In this document: positions 54,701 through 63,410 of the stretch, one piece after another
How positions within the stretch are numbered: the stretch's first letter is position 1
Layout: each line of letters opens with the position of its first letter
NCBI RefSeq assembly: GCF_001592305.1
Contig: NZ_BCWR01000004.1
Location: 518,572 to 582,571 of the forward strand
Reading direction: 5' to 3'
Source: Hydrogenophaga taeniospiralis CCUG 15921
Lineage (GTDB): Bacteria; Pseudomonadota; Gammaproteobacteria; Burkholderiales; Burkholderiaceae_C
Length of the DNA: 64,000 bases
Notes under the pieces: model-generated
Seen by the model: the letters and a program-made list of their open reading frames with translations, nothing else
What the model was told of the DNA's origin: nothing
Database searches by the model: none
Made by a program: the position numbers and the translations under genes

Positions 54701-57065
54701 ACTCGAAGCTCTGCTCCTTGCCGTCCTTGGCTTTGCTCAGGCGGGCCAGGGCGTCGTATTCCATGGCCATGCTCTTGCCGGCCGCGTCCTTGACTTGCGA
54801 GATCTGGCCCAGGGCGTTGTATTGGGTCTCGTAGATCTCGCCCAGCGGGTTGATGCGCTGGCTCAGCTGGTTGAACGGGTTGTAGCGCCACTGGTGGGTG
54901 CGCCCTTCTTCGTCCACCGCGCTGAGCATGTTGCCGACTTTGTCGTAGGCGATCTGCACCACGAAGCCCAGGGGGTCGACGGTGCGCACGGTGTAGCCAT
55001 CCGCGTCGTATTCGTAGCGCCAGGTGTTGCCCAGGGCATCGGTTTCGCTCAGCAGGTTGCCCGCGCGGTCGTACTGGAGCTGGTAGGCGTGGCCTTCGGG
55101 GTCGGTGACGCGCTTGAGCTGGCCCTGCTCGTCGTATTCACCGAGCCAGACGGCGTCGGGCGTGACCGTGCCATTGGGTTCGGTGCGACCGACGTACTTG
55201 ACCTCGGTGACCTGCTTGAGGGCGTTGCGCTTGAGCTCGATGACGCGCTGGTGCACCGTGCCCACGGCGCGGGTGATGGTCAGCAGGTTGCCGACATCGT
55301 CGTGGGTGTAGGTGGTGCGGAAGCCTTCCTGGTCCACCCGCTCGGTGGGCTGCAGGTGGATGGCCGAGTGGGTGGTGCGAACGCTGCCACCCGAGGGGTT
55401 GGTCACGCGGATGATCTGTTCGAACTCGTTGCGCTGGACCTGGGTGGTGTGGCCGCGTGAGTTGGTGCTGGCCTCGATGCGTGCGCCCGAGTCGTACAGC
55501 ATCTCGTGGTCGGTCTTGCCGTTGGTGACCTGGCGCACCAGCTTGCCGATGCGGTTGTGGGTGAGCTCGCGGTTCAGCCGCCCCGCGGCCGTGACCGGCC
55601 CGGTGATCTTGCTGTTGAACTGTTTGTTGACGTCGTCGTAGCTGAAGGCGTAGTCGGTCACGCCGCCGTCGGCCGCGGTGTGCTGGCGCACCAGGCCGTC
55701 TTTGTAGGCGAGTTTCTCGATGCGCCCTTCGGCGTCGGTGATCTTGATGATGCGGCCCGAGCGGTCGTAGTCGTAGCGGGTGACGTGGCCGCGCACGTCG
55801 GTGACGGTGCTCAGGCGGTTGCCGGCGTTGTAGCTGTACTTGACGCTTCTGGCGGGCAGGTCGCCGGCCAGTCCGGCCACGGGGTAGTCCCTGACTTCGG
55901 TGATCAGTCCGCCTTCGTAGTGCAGGGTGAAGAGCACGCGCCCGTTGGCGTCGACCACGCCCTTGACTTCTCCCGTGCCGTCTCGCACCAGCCACACGGG
56001 GATCTGGTTGCGCTCTCCGTAGGCCACCACCTGGCCCTGGGTGTTGTAGTCGATCCAGGCGCCGCTTCTGTCGCCCCAGCGGTAGCCTTTGGGGTTGTCC
56101 ACGGGGGCGAGCGTGATGCGCCCGCTGGTCAGCTGGCTGGCCGCGCTGGTGGGCAGTTCCTGCACCGGGCGTTTCTCCAGCCACGAGCGGTTGCTGAAGG
56201 CGTAGCGTCCGCCTTCGCCCAGGTACAGCTCGTTGACGCGGCGGATGCCTTCGAGTTCCTGGCCCTGGCTGTACATGGCGCCGCCACCGCCGCCACCCCC
56301 ACCGCCGCACATGCTTACCCAGTCGGCGTTGACCCAGGTGCCGGGGCCGTAGCTGCTGGCGGAGGCTTCGCCGCCGATGACGCGGTTGAAGGGGGTGCCC
56401 CGGATGGGGGGGGCGGGCTCGGCCACGAATTCGTAGCTGTCTTTGCTGGCGATGCCGCCGTCGGCTATGGCGCTGCCCGCGGGAATGAACACCCTCTGGC
56501 CGCTGGGCTGCCAGTCTTCGTCGACCCAGACCCAGCAGGTCTGGTCGTCCGGTGGCGGGGGATCATCGTCGCATTCGGGGTCTTTGAGGGGGTCGCAGCG
56601 TCCCGCCGACAACACGGCCCCGTCGGCCTGGCGCCCGCCCGTGAGGTTGCTCCAGCTGACCGACAGGCTCTCCCAGTGGGGGTTGAACTTCCATTCCCGC
56701 CCGTCCCAGTAGCGCGCCCAGTCCACGGCACCGCCCACGCTGGCCAGGCTCATGTCGGTCTGCGCGATGGTCGCGAAACCGTTGGGCATCGTGACCTTGA
56801 TGCCGTTGCTCTGCGCCACGCCCGCGCGGATGCCAGGCGGGGTTTCTGTGCCTTGGGCCTGGGCTGGAGCGCTCTGGAGCAGCAGACTCAGCGCGGCTCC
56901 CAGGCCCAAACCGACGAGCCTCGTCCATGTGTGAACCGATCGACGCTTCGACGCCCGGACCAGGTTTGCGGCAGATGATGGTGTGGTCATGGATAACTTG
57001 GCTTGCACAGAAAGGGACTCACGCTCGGTATCTCGTGGGCTCGTTTGGGGTGACGTCGGGCTCAT
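51786..57065 (-). CDS. Exported RHS/YD-repeat polymorphic toxin with Hint domain and nuclease-like tip
   Basis: This 1759-aa protein has a Sec-type signal (TRLVGLGLGAALSLLLQSAP, cut near AQAQG) about 60 residues in. Next come a Gly-rich spacer (CGGGGGGGGGAMYSQG), dozens of YD repeats (YDYDRSGRIIKITDAEGR style) and the RHS core end YLSRDPIGFEGGINLYAYAG. A Hint domain at about 1495-1671 begins with Ser1495 (SFTPEIEVHV), has TATEGHPF and ends LVHN. The 88-aa tip contains FREAKRRMGLP, IRDDPPHNYG and GPHWNDSTGDHYDY, a His/Asp-rich pattern like HNH/Endo VII-type nuclease toxins. ATG 57065 overlaps the preceding stop (ATGA) with GAGGTG upstream; ATG 56990 is an alternative. Confidence 0.8.
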   Translation of the reverse strand: MSPTSPQTSPRDTERESLSVQAKLSMTTPSSAANLVRASKRRSVHTWTRLVGLGLGAALSLLLQSAPAQAQGTETPPGIRAGVAQSNGIKVTMPNGFATIAQTDMSLASVGGAVDWARYWDGREWKFNPHWESLSVSWSNLTGGRQADGAVLSAGRCDPLKDPECDDDPPPPDDQTCWVWVDEDWQPSGQRVFIPAGSAIADGGIASKDSYEFVAEPAPPIRGTPFNRVIGGEASASSYGPGTWVNADWVSMCGGGGGGGGGAMYSQGQELEGIRRVNELYLGEGGRYAFSNRSWLEKRPVQELPTSAASQLTSGRITLAPVDNPKGYRWGDRSGAWIDYNTQGQVVAYGERNQIPVWLVRDGTGEVKGVVDANGRVLFTLHYEGGLITEVRDYPVAGLAGDLPARSVKYSYNAGNRLSTVTDVRGHVTRYDYDRSGRIIKITDAEGRIEKLAYKDGLVRQHTAADGGVTDYAFSYDDVNKQFNSKITGPVTAAGRLNRELTHNRIGKLVRQVTNGKTDHEMLYDSGARIEASTNSRGHTTQVQRNEFEQIIRVTNPSGGSVRTTHSAIHLQPTERVDQEGFRTTYTHDDVGNLLTITRAVGTVHQRVIELKRNALKQVTEVKYVGRTEPNGTVTPDAVWLGEYDEQGQLKRVTDPEGHAYQLQYDRAGNLLSETDALGNTWRYEYDADGYTVRTVDPLGFVVQIAYDKVGNMLSAVDEEGRTHQWRYNPFNQLSQRINPLGEIYETQYNALGQISQVKDAAGKSMAMEYDALARLSKAKDGKEQSFEFDYAEADGTDKNFHQASLIRYPTFQRIQRYNERNLLSLRSDNVGPEGRVQSYAYDKVGRRKAITNAEGKTYYYEYSPHGQATQMKDPLGNTLKLVHDVRGNVIEVTDPRGGKTTFGYDRRDLMVSKTDPLGNTTRYSYDAAERATEVEQANGQKTVYSYDDAGRVTQQRQYNALGTLARTIDFRYDKTGNLLEWEDAEYKSVSAFDGADRLLNETLTRKDGATAGTAGFNLTHSYTYYGNGQTKTYTGPDGQTISYTFDASAQLESATIPGEGILSVSEWQWYQPTKIVLPGGSVQRKTFNGYQELTRLQVLNPAQATVFDLQNEFGKLADVTRSTRDGTVIDYSRDDAGRLVKVEGPLFSGRSETFTLDANNNRVTHDRTGALAWQYDNASQLTQRPAEGGGSITYTYDAAGNLVSQTHSAISGAAGTKRYVWDALNRLSEVRDGADGLIARYTYDPFDRRIRKETPTDTTHYLHSEWGLLAEANASGQVQVSYGWNPQRSNSDSPLYARIPDPANAGQSRYVYYHNDHLGTPQRITDKAGKLVWAAEYDAFGKATVQTSADPSLAMVNHLRFPGQYFDAETGLHYNDRRFYDPATGRYLSRDPIGFEGGINLYAYAGAAPHRYTDPTGEMLPCMAANYIRCNLMCNATSALMDMAACGQVNWGDNAKECLVDCLWDMLPLPDPCGKFGKLLSAGLGALGGLFGNSFTPEIEVHVKPMGASAQDAQWGRTERKAIKDLRPGDEVLALAEWKEPGSAKNSAGQRLDQRLSYEKVTDIVTSTRPETVLVHLTLDGGQTITATEGHPFKTTEGWRDAILLRKGGQLLLKGRGDEPPDALAGSGQAERVAIIEDIRIEKRTVPVFNLEVANAHTFFVGVDGALVHNARPPNFSPPGAGRNGAFREAKRRMGLPMNAPFEKVPAVDNLGKKTGKCQFNFGGKKFIRDDPPHNYGPGDPQNRGPHWNDSTGDHYDY

Positions 57066-60000
57066 TGGCACACCTCGACACCATTGCGGGGTATGCCCAC
57101 GCACCGCGGGCCACCGGGAAGAATCCCGCCGCCTCCTCCACCGCCGCCAGACCCTCCACCGCCACAGCATTTGTCACCGCACCAGGCGAGGCACCCGGGT
57201 CGCGTCCACGGCAGAGGCGTCGAATTGCCGCCTGGAGGCGCAGGGCACGTGCTGTTGCTGAACCGGAAGAAGTTGGTCGCCGTGGCGCCCTTGGTGACTT
57301 CGCCATTGGCGCACTCCGCCTCGGATTCCACGGTGGTGCCGTTGTGGTAGTTGAAGCACCCTCCGCCCGAGGCTGTGGAGCTGCTGGCCGCACCTTCCAG
57401 GGACTGCAGCGCCACCACGCGGTACGGCAGGGTCACGCGTTGCTTGGCGCCCAGCGTCTCCGGCACAGGGCTCAGGAACTCGAACCGGAAGTAAGGATCG
57501 CTTTTCGGAAAAGTCTGCTTCAGGTTGTCGGCCCGCACCAGACCGTGGTTGGTCAGGCTGAGTTCGCCGTAGTACACGTCACCCGCCGCCATCGCGGGCA
57601 GGTTCACGCTGGAGGGCTGCAGCACCACCACGGCCGTGGGCACGTCGGTCTCGAAGGTGGCGCTCAAGGTGATGTCGTAGCGGTCTTCGATGATGATCTC
57701 CCGCACGTTCCACTCCACCGTGATCAGGTTGTAGTTGAGGAACAGCGGCTGGTTCTGCGTGATGCCGGGTTTGATCTGCAGACGACCTGAGACCTCCTGG
57801 TGGTTGTTGGCCTTGGCCTTGAACTGGTACCGCCCGGTGGGCACGTTCTGGAACAGGGCCTCGCCCAGGTTGTCGGTCACCATCTCCAGGGTGATGGTGG
57901 GCACGTCTTCGTGTTGCAGGGTGATGCTCGCACCCTGCAGGCCCTGGATGAGCTGGCCGTCCTTGCCCACGGTGGCGGTGTAGATGTCGCCCGCCTTGAA
58001 CAGCACGTTGCCCTGCCCGCTCTGGCTGAGGCTGGCGTAGACCTTGACGGTCTGGGCCGCAACGTTGTCGCCCACGATGTTGAGCCAGAACTCGTAGACG
58101 CCTTCGGCCACGCTGGCCGAGGGGGTGAACGAGAGGTCCACCGTGCGCGTCTCGCCCACCGGCAGGCTGCCGTTGGCCTGGCTGGCGATGGCAACCCACG
58201 AGGGCACGGCGCTGCCGTCAGGCTGGCTCAGACTGAACTGCAGGTTGATGGCTTCTTGCAATCCGCTGTTCTTGATGGAGACCGACTCCACCTGCGCGCT
58301 GCCTTGGGCCAAGCCGGTTTCGACGAAGCTGGGCGTGCTGACCAGGTACGGCGTGGCTTCGGACAGGGTGTAGTCCACCCGCACCACGCCCAGGGGGGCG
58401 TTGGGGCTCTCGTCGGCCACGACGTTGAAGATCAGCGCGCCGCTGGGCTGGGCTTCGTGGGTGGCGCTGAAGACGGCGGGGATGTTGAGCGTCTGGCGCT
58501 CGACCACGTTGACCGGGGCGGCCAGGGTGACCTCCACGCCGGCCGGGATCTGGCCGGTGGGCTGGTTCACGGCGTCCAGCGTGAGGCGCAGGTGGGTGGC
58601 CGAGGTGCCCGCGCCCGCGGTGACCTTGAACGGGATGGTGAAGGGGTAGTTCTTGGGCAGGTTGAGTTTGGCCAAGGCGGGCGTGACCGTCACGCGGTTG
58701 ATGGTGAAGCTCTTTTGCTCGGGCCGGTCTGTGATGTCCGGGTGCACGGCGCTGACCTTGAAGAGGCCGGCGTCGGTGACGGTGGGCTTGAAGGTGTAGC
58801 TAAACACCCCGGCGCTGTCAGTCAACACCTGGAAGCTGCGCTCGAAGCCTTGCTGGTTGAGCACCAGTTTGAGGCGGGCGTTGGGCATGGGCGCGGCGCT
58901 GCTGCGCTCGATGGCGCGCCCGCTGATCACCACGTCCTGGTCGCCGAAGGAGCTGATGGGGCTCACGTTGGTGACTTCACCCAGGTAGGCGGTTTCTCCG
59001 AGGGAGACGGATTTCTCCGAGCCGCGCCCGGTGATCTGGATTTCATCGGCCTGAGCGCTGTGGTAGCGCAGCTTGTCGACTTCGAGCTTCACGCGAATGC
59101 TGTTGGGGCTGGCGCTGGGCACGTTGAGTGCGAACACTTCGGAGACGTAGCTGCTGCCCGCGGCGATGCGGGCCACGGTCTGCCCGTTGGTGAGCGTGAC
59201 CACGTTGGCGCCCAGCGCTTGCTGGTAGGGCTGGGTGGCCAGCACGTTGCCGTCGGCGTCCAGGATCTTGAAGCGCAGTTCGTTGGACGGGTGGGCTCCG
59301 TTGCCGGTGGCGGTGAGCAGCTCCACGTCGACTTCGGTGGTGTTCTCGATGCTGAGCTTGACCTGGCCCGTTGCACCGCGGGTGAACGATTCCGTGGCCA
59401 GGCCGACCACCAGGGCGCCTTCGCCCACCTGGACCGTCTGGCTGCGCGCGAGAGTGACCCGGGGGCCATCTTCGGGCGCGATCTCGATGCCCACCAGCAC
59501 CTGGGGGGCCCCGGGCAGATCGGCATAGCCGCCCACCACCACGGGAACGAGCCGGGTTTCGTTGGGCGCCAGGCTGAGCACGGCCGAGCGGTGGTCCTTG
59601 AACTGGGTGGATTGCGCGTTGACGGGCACCCGCACCAGCGCGGTGACGTTGCCCAGCGTCTGGGCCGAGGTGTTGGTGACCTGGACCTGGAGCCGGTTCA
59701 TCACGCCGCGCAGCAAGGGCAGCCCGGAGGCGATCTGGCCGCTGACGTTGGGCAAGAGCACGCTGCTGGCCAGCTCGATGCCGTTGGCGTCCACGGTGGC
59801 CACGGTGTAGCGCCGCTCGCCGCTGGTGAAGCCGGTGTCTTCGAACTGGGTGGCCGTGATCGGGGCCGGGGTGAGCAGCACGGGGCTGCTGTCTGGCCCG
59901 ACGTACACCTTGTAGCCGGCCACGTTGCCGTTGGGCGCCGTCCACGACACGAGAGGCAGGGCGTTGCCGAGCTGCTCGACCTGGAGGTTGCGCACGGGCA

Positions 60001-63000
60001 GCAGGCTGGCGTTGAGGTAGGCCGAGTTGGAGATGGCCGATTCGTTGCCCGCCGCATCCACCGCCGTGACCACGTAGGCGCCTTGCGTGGGCGAGGGGCT
60101 GGTGTCGTAGGTCTGGGTGAGCTTGATCAGGGTCTTGATCGGGCTCAGGCCTTCAACGCTGTTGATCGCGGTGCCGGTGGCGCGGTACAGGCGGTAGTGG
60201 TCGACCTGGCTGGCCAGCGGGGCCTGCCAGGTGGCGTAGATGCCCTGGCCGGTGAGCGTGAGCGTGAGGTTCTGCGGCGCACCGGGCGCGTTGGCGATGG
60301 TGGTGACGCTCACGGGCGCGCTCTGGCCAGACAGGCTTTCCTGGCCGTTGACCTGCCGCACGGTGGCCACGGCATAGAGGTAGCTGCCATCGGCGGGCGT
60401 GCTGTCGATGTACTCGGTGCCGGCGTTGCGCGCCAGGGCTTCGAGCGCGGGCTGCCCCGGGCCACGGCGGTAGAGCTGGTAGCTGCTCGCGCCGTCGACG
60501 GCTTGCCAGCTCAGGCGGACTTTGCCGCCCGGTTGTGCCTTGGCCGAGAGGCCAATGGGCACGTCCAGCGGCGGCAGATCGCCCTGGTACACCTGGAACT
60601 GGTTGAAGGCGGCGACCTGGCTGGAGACGTTGTCCAGCGCGTCCTTGGCGGTGTGGCGCAGGCTCAGGGTTTCTGGCGCGCCCTGCCCTGCGTCAGCGGG
60701 CAGGGTGAAGCTGGCGCTGTAGGTGGTGGCGCTGGTGGCGGTGAGCGTGAGGTCCACCGCCGTGCGGTTGGCCCCGGAGAGCAGGTAGCGGACCTGGGGT
60801 GTCGCCGCCGGCGGTTTGCTGAAGGTGAGCACCGCGCCCAGGTTCGGGGAGCCTTCGTTGCGGATGGGGGCCGCGGGCGTGAGCTCGATGGACGTGAGGA
60901 TCGGGCCTTGGGTGTCGATCTTGAGCGTGGCCCCGGCGCGCACTTGCGTGCCGCGGTTGCCCACGGTGTCCCGCGCGGAGAACAGCGCGTCGGCCACACC
61001 GGAAGGGGTGTTGCCCGCGATCAGGAAGCTGCCCTGGTACGCGGTCTCGCCGGTCTTGGACAGGTTGACGGTGATGGGGCTGCCCCCTTGCGGCACGATG
61101 GACAGGTAGGGCGTGGTCTGCAGCGGCTCGCTGGTGGTGAGCGTGAGGTCCACACGGCCTTGCCCGAGCGCGCCGGTGGCGGGGTCGGTCTTGCCGCTGG
61201 TGGCGTAGACGATGGAGACGGCCTCGGGCGCCGTGGAGTCGGACGCGGCACTGGCGGCGTTGGTGGGCTCGGAGGGCGTGGCGGCCGCGTTGACGGCGAC
61301 GACACGGTAGGTCCAGCTGCCGTCGCTGGGGGGCAGGTCTTCGTAGGTGTTGGCCGTGACCATGCCGCCGTTGACCTTGGTGGCTTCACCGATGAGGGTG
61401 AAGCTGTTGGGCGCGCGGTAGATCTGGTAGCCCACCACGTTGGCATCGGTGGCGCGTGTCCATGTGAGTTTGACCGGCCCACCGGTGAGCGCGGTGGCCA
61501 CCAGGTTGGACGGGCTGCCCGGCACGGTGGTGTCCAGGGTGATGGTGACGCCGGCGGACAGCTCGCTGCTGCCGTGGGCGTTGCTGGCCTGGGCCTGGAT
61601 GAGGTTGGCGCCGGGCTGCAGCTCCAGGGTGGTGGTGAATCGTCCGTTGCTGCCGACGGCGATCAAGCCGCCTTGTGCCTGGCCGCCCCGGAACACCTGG
61701 ACGTTGCTGCCGGCGGGGGCCGTGCCGCCCACGGTGGTGGAGGTGGCGCGGGTGACGCTGCCGTTGGCCGGCTCGCTGAGGCTGGGTGCGGCGGGCGCGG
61801 CGTGGGCCACGGTCACGGAGAAGGTCTGCACCGTGGTGTTGCCCAGCGAATCGATGACCCGAAGCGCCAGGGTGTGGGCGCCGTTGGCCACGGCGTCGAT
61901 GTTCAGCGCCGCGCTGAAGCTGCTGGTGCCGCTGGCGGTGGCGACGACGGCGGCGTCGAGCAGCAGTTCGGCGCGGGCGATGCCGCTGCGGTCGCTGGCG
62001 GTGAAGGTGACGGACCCGCTGGTGGCGATGACGGCGCCGTTGGCGAGCACGGAGGTGCCCAGACGGATGCTGCTCACGTCGGGCCCTTCGGTGTCGGGGC
62101 CCAGGGGGACCCGCGCCAGGGTGACGCTGCGGGTCTGTTCGCTGGTTCGGCCGACGGCGTCGGTGGCGACCACGCGCAGGCTGTGTTCGCCATCGGGCTC
62201 GCTGTCGATGTTCCAGGCGAAGCTGTAGGGCGCGGCGGTGTCGGTGGCTTTGAGGGCGCCGTCGATGTGGAAGGCGACGCTGGTGATGCCGCCGCCGTCG
62301 CTGGCGCTGGCGTCGATGCTGACGGACTGGCTGATCACGCTGCCGGCGGCCGGGTTGGCGATGGCCACCACGGGCGCTTCGGTGTCGATGCGCACGCCAC
62401 CGGCCAGGCTGGCCGTGACGATGGTGCCCGCGGCGTTGCGGCACTGGGCGCTCACGGGTTTGACGCCGTCACCGGCGGAGAGGGTCAGCTCGGCTTGCGC
62501 GCGCTCGGCGCCCAGCGGCTGGAAGGCCACGCCGGAGAACGCGCCGCCTTCGGCGATGCGGTATTCGGTGGCGTTGGTGCAGGCGATGTCGAACAGGACG
62601 TTGCGCTGGGCAAAGTAGGTCGATGGGCGGGCCAGGCGGATGGAGGGGTTGAGCAGGGGTGCGGCGGCCAGGGGCGCGCCGTGGTCGACCCCGGTGCTGA
62701 CGGCATCGCCCTGGCCTTGTGGGTTGCCCACGCTGTCTTTGGCGCCGCTGGCATGCCCCCACCAGTTGCCTCGGGCGTTGAGCACCACGCTGGGGGTCTG
62801 GTTGTTCACGCCCGTGTTGCGGTTGCCCACGAACTGGGAGCCGGTGACGGTGGCCGCGCTGCTGTCGCTGGCGAGCAGGCCGGTGCCGTTGCGCAGGAAG
62901 CTCGATCCGGTGATGGCGGGATGGGCGCCGTCGAGCAGTTGCAGGCCGACGTCGCTGTCGCTCAGGTTCAGGAATTGCAGCCCAGGGCTCCAGCCGCGCA

Positions 63001-63400
63001 GGGTGAGCGCGGCTGCGGGCGCGGTGGCTCCCGGCGCGGGGCCGGCGTAGCGCACGCTCCAGCCGTTGAGGGTGAACTGTCCACCAGCGGCGGCGGACTT
63101 CTCGATGCGCAGGCCTCGCCAGTCGCCAGCGGCGGGTGTCTGGGGCGCAGCGCCCGCCTGGCCTCCGACGCTGTCGTCCTTCTGGCTGGTCAGGGTCACG
63201 TCCCGGCCCGGGCTCAGCTGGTCTCGCACCACCAGTTGTGCCTCCGGGCCGAATTTGATGACCACGCCATCGTCAATCGTGAGCGTGCCGGCGCCCAGAA
63301 CTTGTGCGGACAACAGGACGGCGGCCACGGCGATCGCGGACCGGCGGATGCGCTGGGACTTCATGGAGAAGAGGGGTCGTGTGATGGGTGTTGTTGTCAT
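57062..63400 (-). CDS. Giant exported multidomain surface protein (Ig/FN3/CARDB repeats)
   Basis: This 2112-aa protein has a signal peptide (RIRRSAIAVAAVLLSAQVLG). It continues with a right-handed beta-helix-like region (about 60-215: SSFLRNGTGLLASDSSAATV) and several bacterial Ig-like repeats (VVAIANPAAGSVISQSVSID). FN3 domains follow (VKLTWTRATDANVVGYQIYR; VRLSWQAVDGASSYQLYRRG), then CARDB/invasin-like domains and a carboxypeptidase-regulatory-like segment (LGEALFQNVPTGRYQFKAKA). It ends in a Cys/Gly-rich tail (WCGDKCCGGGGSGGGGGGGG). It is likely an adhesin or scaffold. ATG 63400 has GAGGG 8 bases upstream; an ATG at 63364 would shorten the signal. It is coupled by ATGA to the RHS gene. Confidence 0.8.
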   Translation of the reverse strand: MTTTPITRPLFSMKSQRIRRSAIAVAAVLLSAQVLGAGTLTIDDGVVIKFGPEAQLVVRDQLSPGRDVTLTSQKDDSVGGQAGAAPQTPAAGDWRGLRIEKSAAAGGQFTLNGWSVRYAGPAPGATAPAAALTLRGWSPGLQFLNLSDSDVGLQLLDGAHPAITGSSFLRNGTGLLASDSSAATVTGSQFVGNRNTGVNNQTPSVVLNARGNWWGHASGAKDSVGNPQGQGDAVSTGVDHGAPLAAAPLLNPSIRLARPSTYFAQRNVLFDIACTNATEYRIAEGGAFSGVAFQPLGAERAQAELTLSAGDGVKPVSAQCRNAAGTIVTASLAGGVRIDTEAPVVAIANPAAGSVISQSVSIDASASDGGGITSVAFHIDGALKATDTAAPYSFAWNIDSEPDGEHSLRVVATDAVGRTSEQTRSVTLARVPLGPDTEGPDVSSIRLGTSVLANGAVIATSGSVTFTASDRSGIARAELLLDAAVVATASGTSSFSAALNIDAVANGAHTLALRVIDSLGNTTVQTFSVTVAHAAPAAPSLSEPANGSVTRATSTTVGGTAPAGSNVQVFRGGQAQGGLIAVGSNGRFTTTLELQPGANLIQAQASNAHGSSELSAGVTITLDTTVPGSPSNLVATALTGGPVKLTWTRATDANVVGYQIYRAPNSFTLIGEATKVNGGMVTANTYEDLPPSDGSWTYRVVAVNAAATPSEPTNAASAASDSTAPEAVSIVYATSGKTDPATGALGQGRVDLTLTTSEPLQTTPYLSIVPQGGSPITVNLSKTGETAYQGSFLIAGNTPSGVADALFSARDTVGNRGTQVRAGATLKIDTQGPILTSIELTPAAPIRNEGSPNLGAVLTFSKPPAATPQVRYLLSGANRTAVDLTLTATSATTYSASFTLPADAGQGAPETLSLRHTAKDALDNVSSQVAAFNQFQVYQGDLPPLDVPIGLSAKAQPGGKVRLSWQAVDGASSYQLYRRGPGQPALEALARNAGTEYIDSTPADGSYLYAVATVRQVNGQESLSGQSAPVSVTTIANAPGAPQNLTLTLTGQGIYATWQAPLASQVDHYRLYRATGTAINSVEGLSPIKTLIKLTQTYDTSPSPTQGAYVVTAVDAAGNESAISNSAYLNASLLPVRNLQVEQLGNALPLVSWTAPNGNVAGYKVYVGPDSSPVLLTPAPITATQFEDTGFTSGERRYTVATVDANGIELASSVLLPNVSGQIASGLPLLRGVMNRLQVQVTNTSAQTLGNVTALVRVPVNAQSTQFKDHRSAVLSLAPNETRLVPVVVGGYADLPGAPQVLVGIEIAPEDGPRVTLARSQTVQVGEGALVVGLATESFTRGATGQVKLSIENTTEVDVELLTATGNGAHPSNELRFKILDADGNVLATQPYQQALGANVVTLTNGQTVARIAAGSSYVSEVFALNVPSASPNSIRVKLEVDKLRYHSAQADEIQITGRGSEKSVSLGETAYLGEVTNVSPISSFGDQDVVISGRAIERSSAAPMPNARLKLVLNQQGFERSFQVLTDSAGVFSYTFKPTVTDAGLFKVSAVHPDITDRPEQKSFTINRVTVTPALAKLNLPKNYPFTIPFKVTAGAGTSATHLRLTLDAVNQPTGQIPAGVEVTLAAPVNVVERQTLNIPAVFSATHEAQPSGALIFNVVADESPNAPLGVVRVDYTLSEATPYLVSTPSFVETGLAQGSAQVESVSIKNSGLQEAINLQFSLSQPDGSAVPSWVAIASQANGSLPVGETRTVDLSFTPSASVAEGVYEFWLNIVGDNVAAQTVKVYASLSQSGQGNVLFKAGDIYTATVGKDGQLIQGLQGASITLQHEDVPTITLEMVTDNLGEALFQNVPTGRYQFKAKANNHQEVSGRLQIKPGITQNQPLFLNYNLITVEWNVREIIIEDRYDITLSATFETDVPTAVVVLQPSSVNLPAMAAGDVYYGELSLTNHGLVRADNLKQTFPKSDPYFRFEFLSPVPETLGAKQRVTLPYRVVALQSLEGAASSSTASGGGCFNYHNGTTVESEAECANGEVTKGATATNFFRFSNSTCPAPPGGNSTPLPWTRPGCLAWCGDKCCGGGGSGGGGGGGGILPGGPRCVGIPRNGVEVCQ

Positions 63401-63410
63401 GTTCACGCCC

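Noticed and set aside
52290..55460. Plus-strand frame of about 1050 codons opposite the RHS gene
   Set aside because: Antisense shadow of YD repeats; translation is Val/Ala/Gly-rich without motifs.
51786..57065. T6SS effector assignment for the RHS protein
   Set aside because: No PAAR, VgrG, Hcp or T6SS adaptor gene nearby and the N-terminus is a Sec-type signal.
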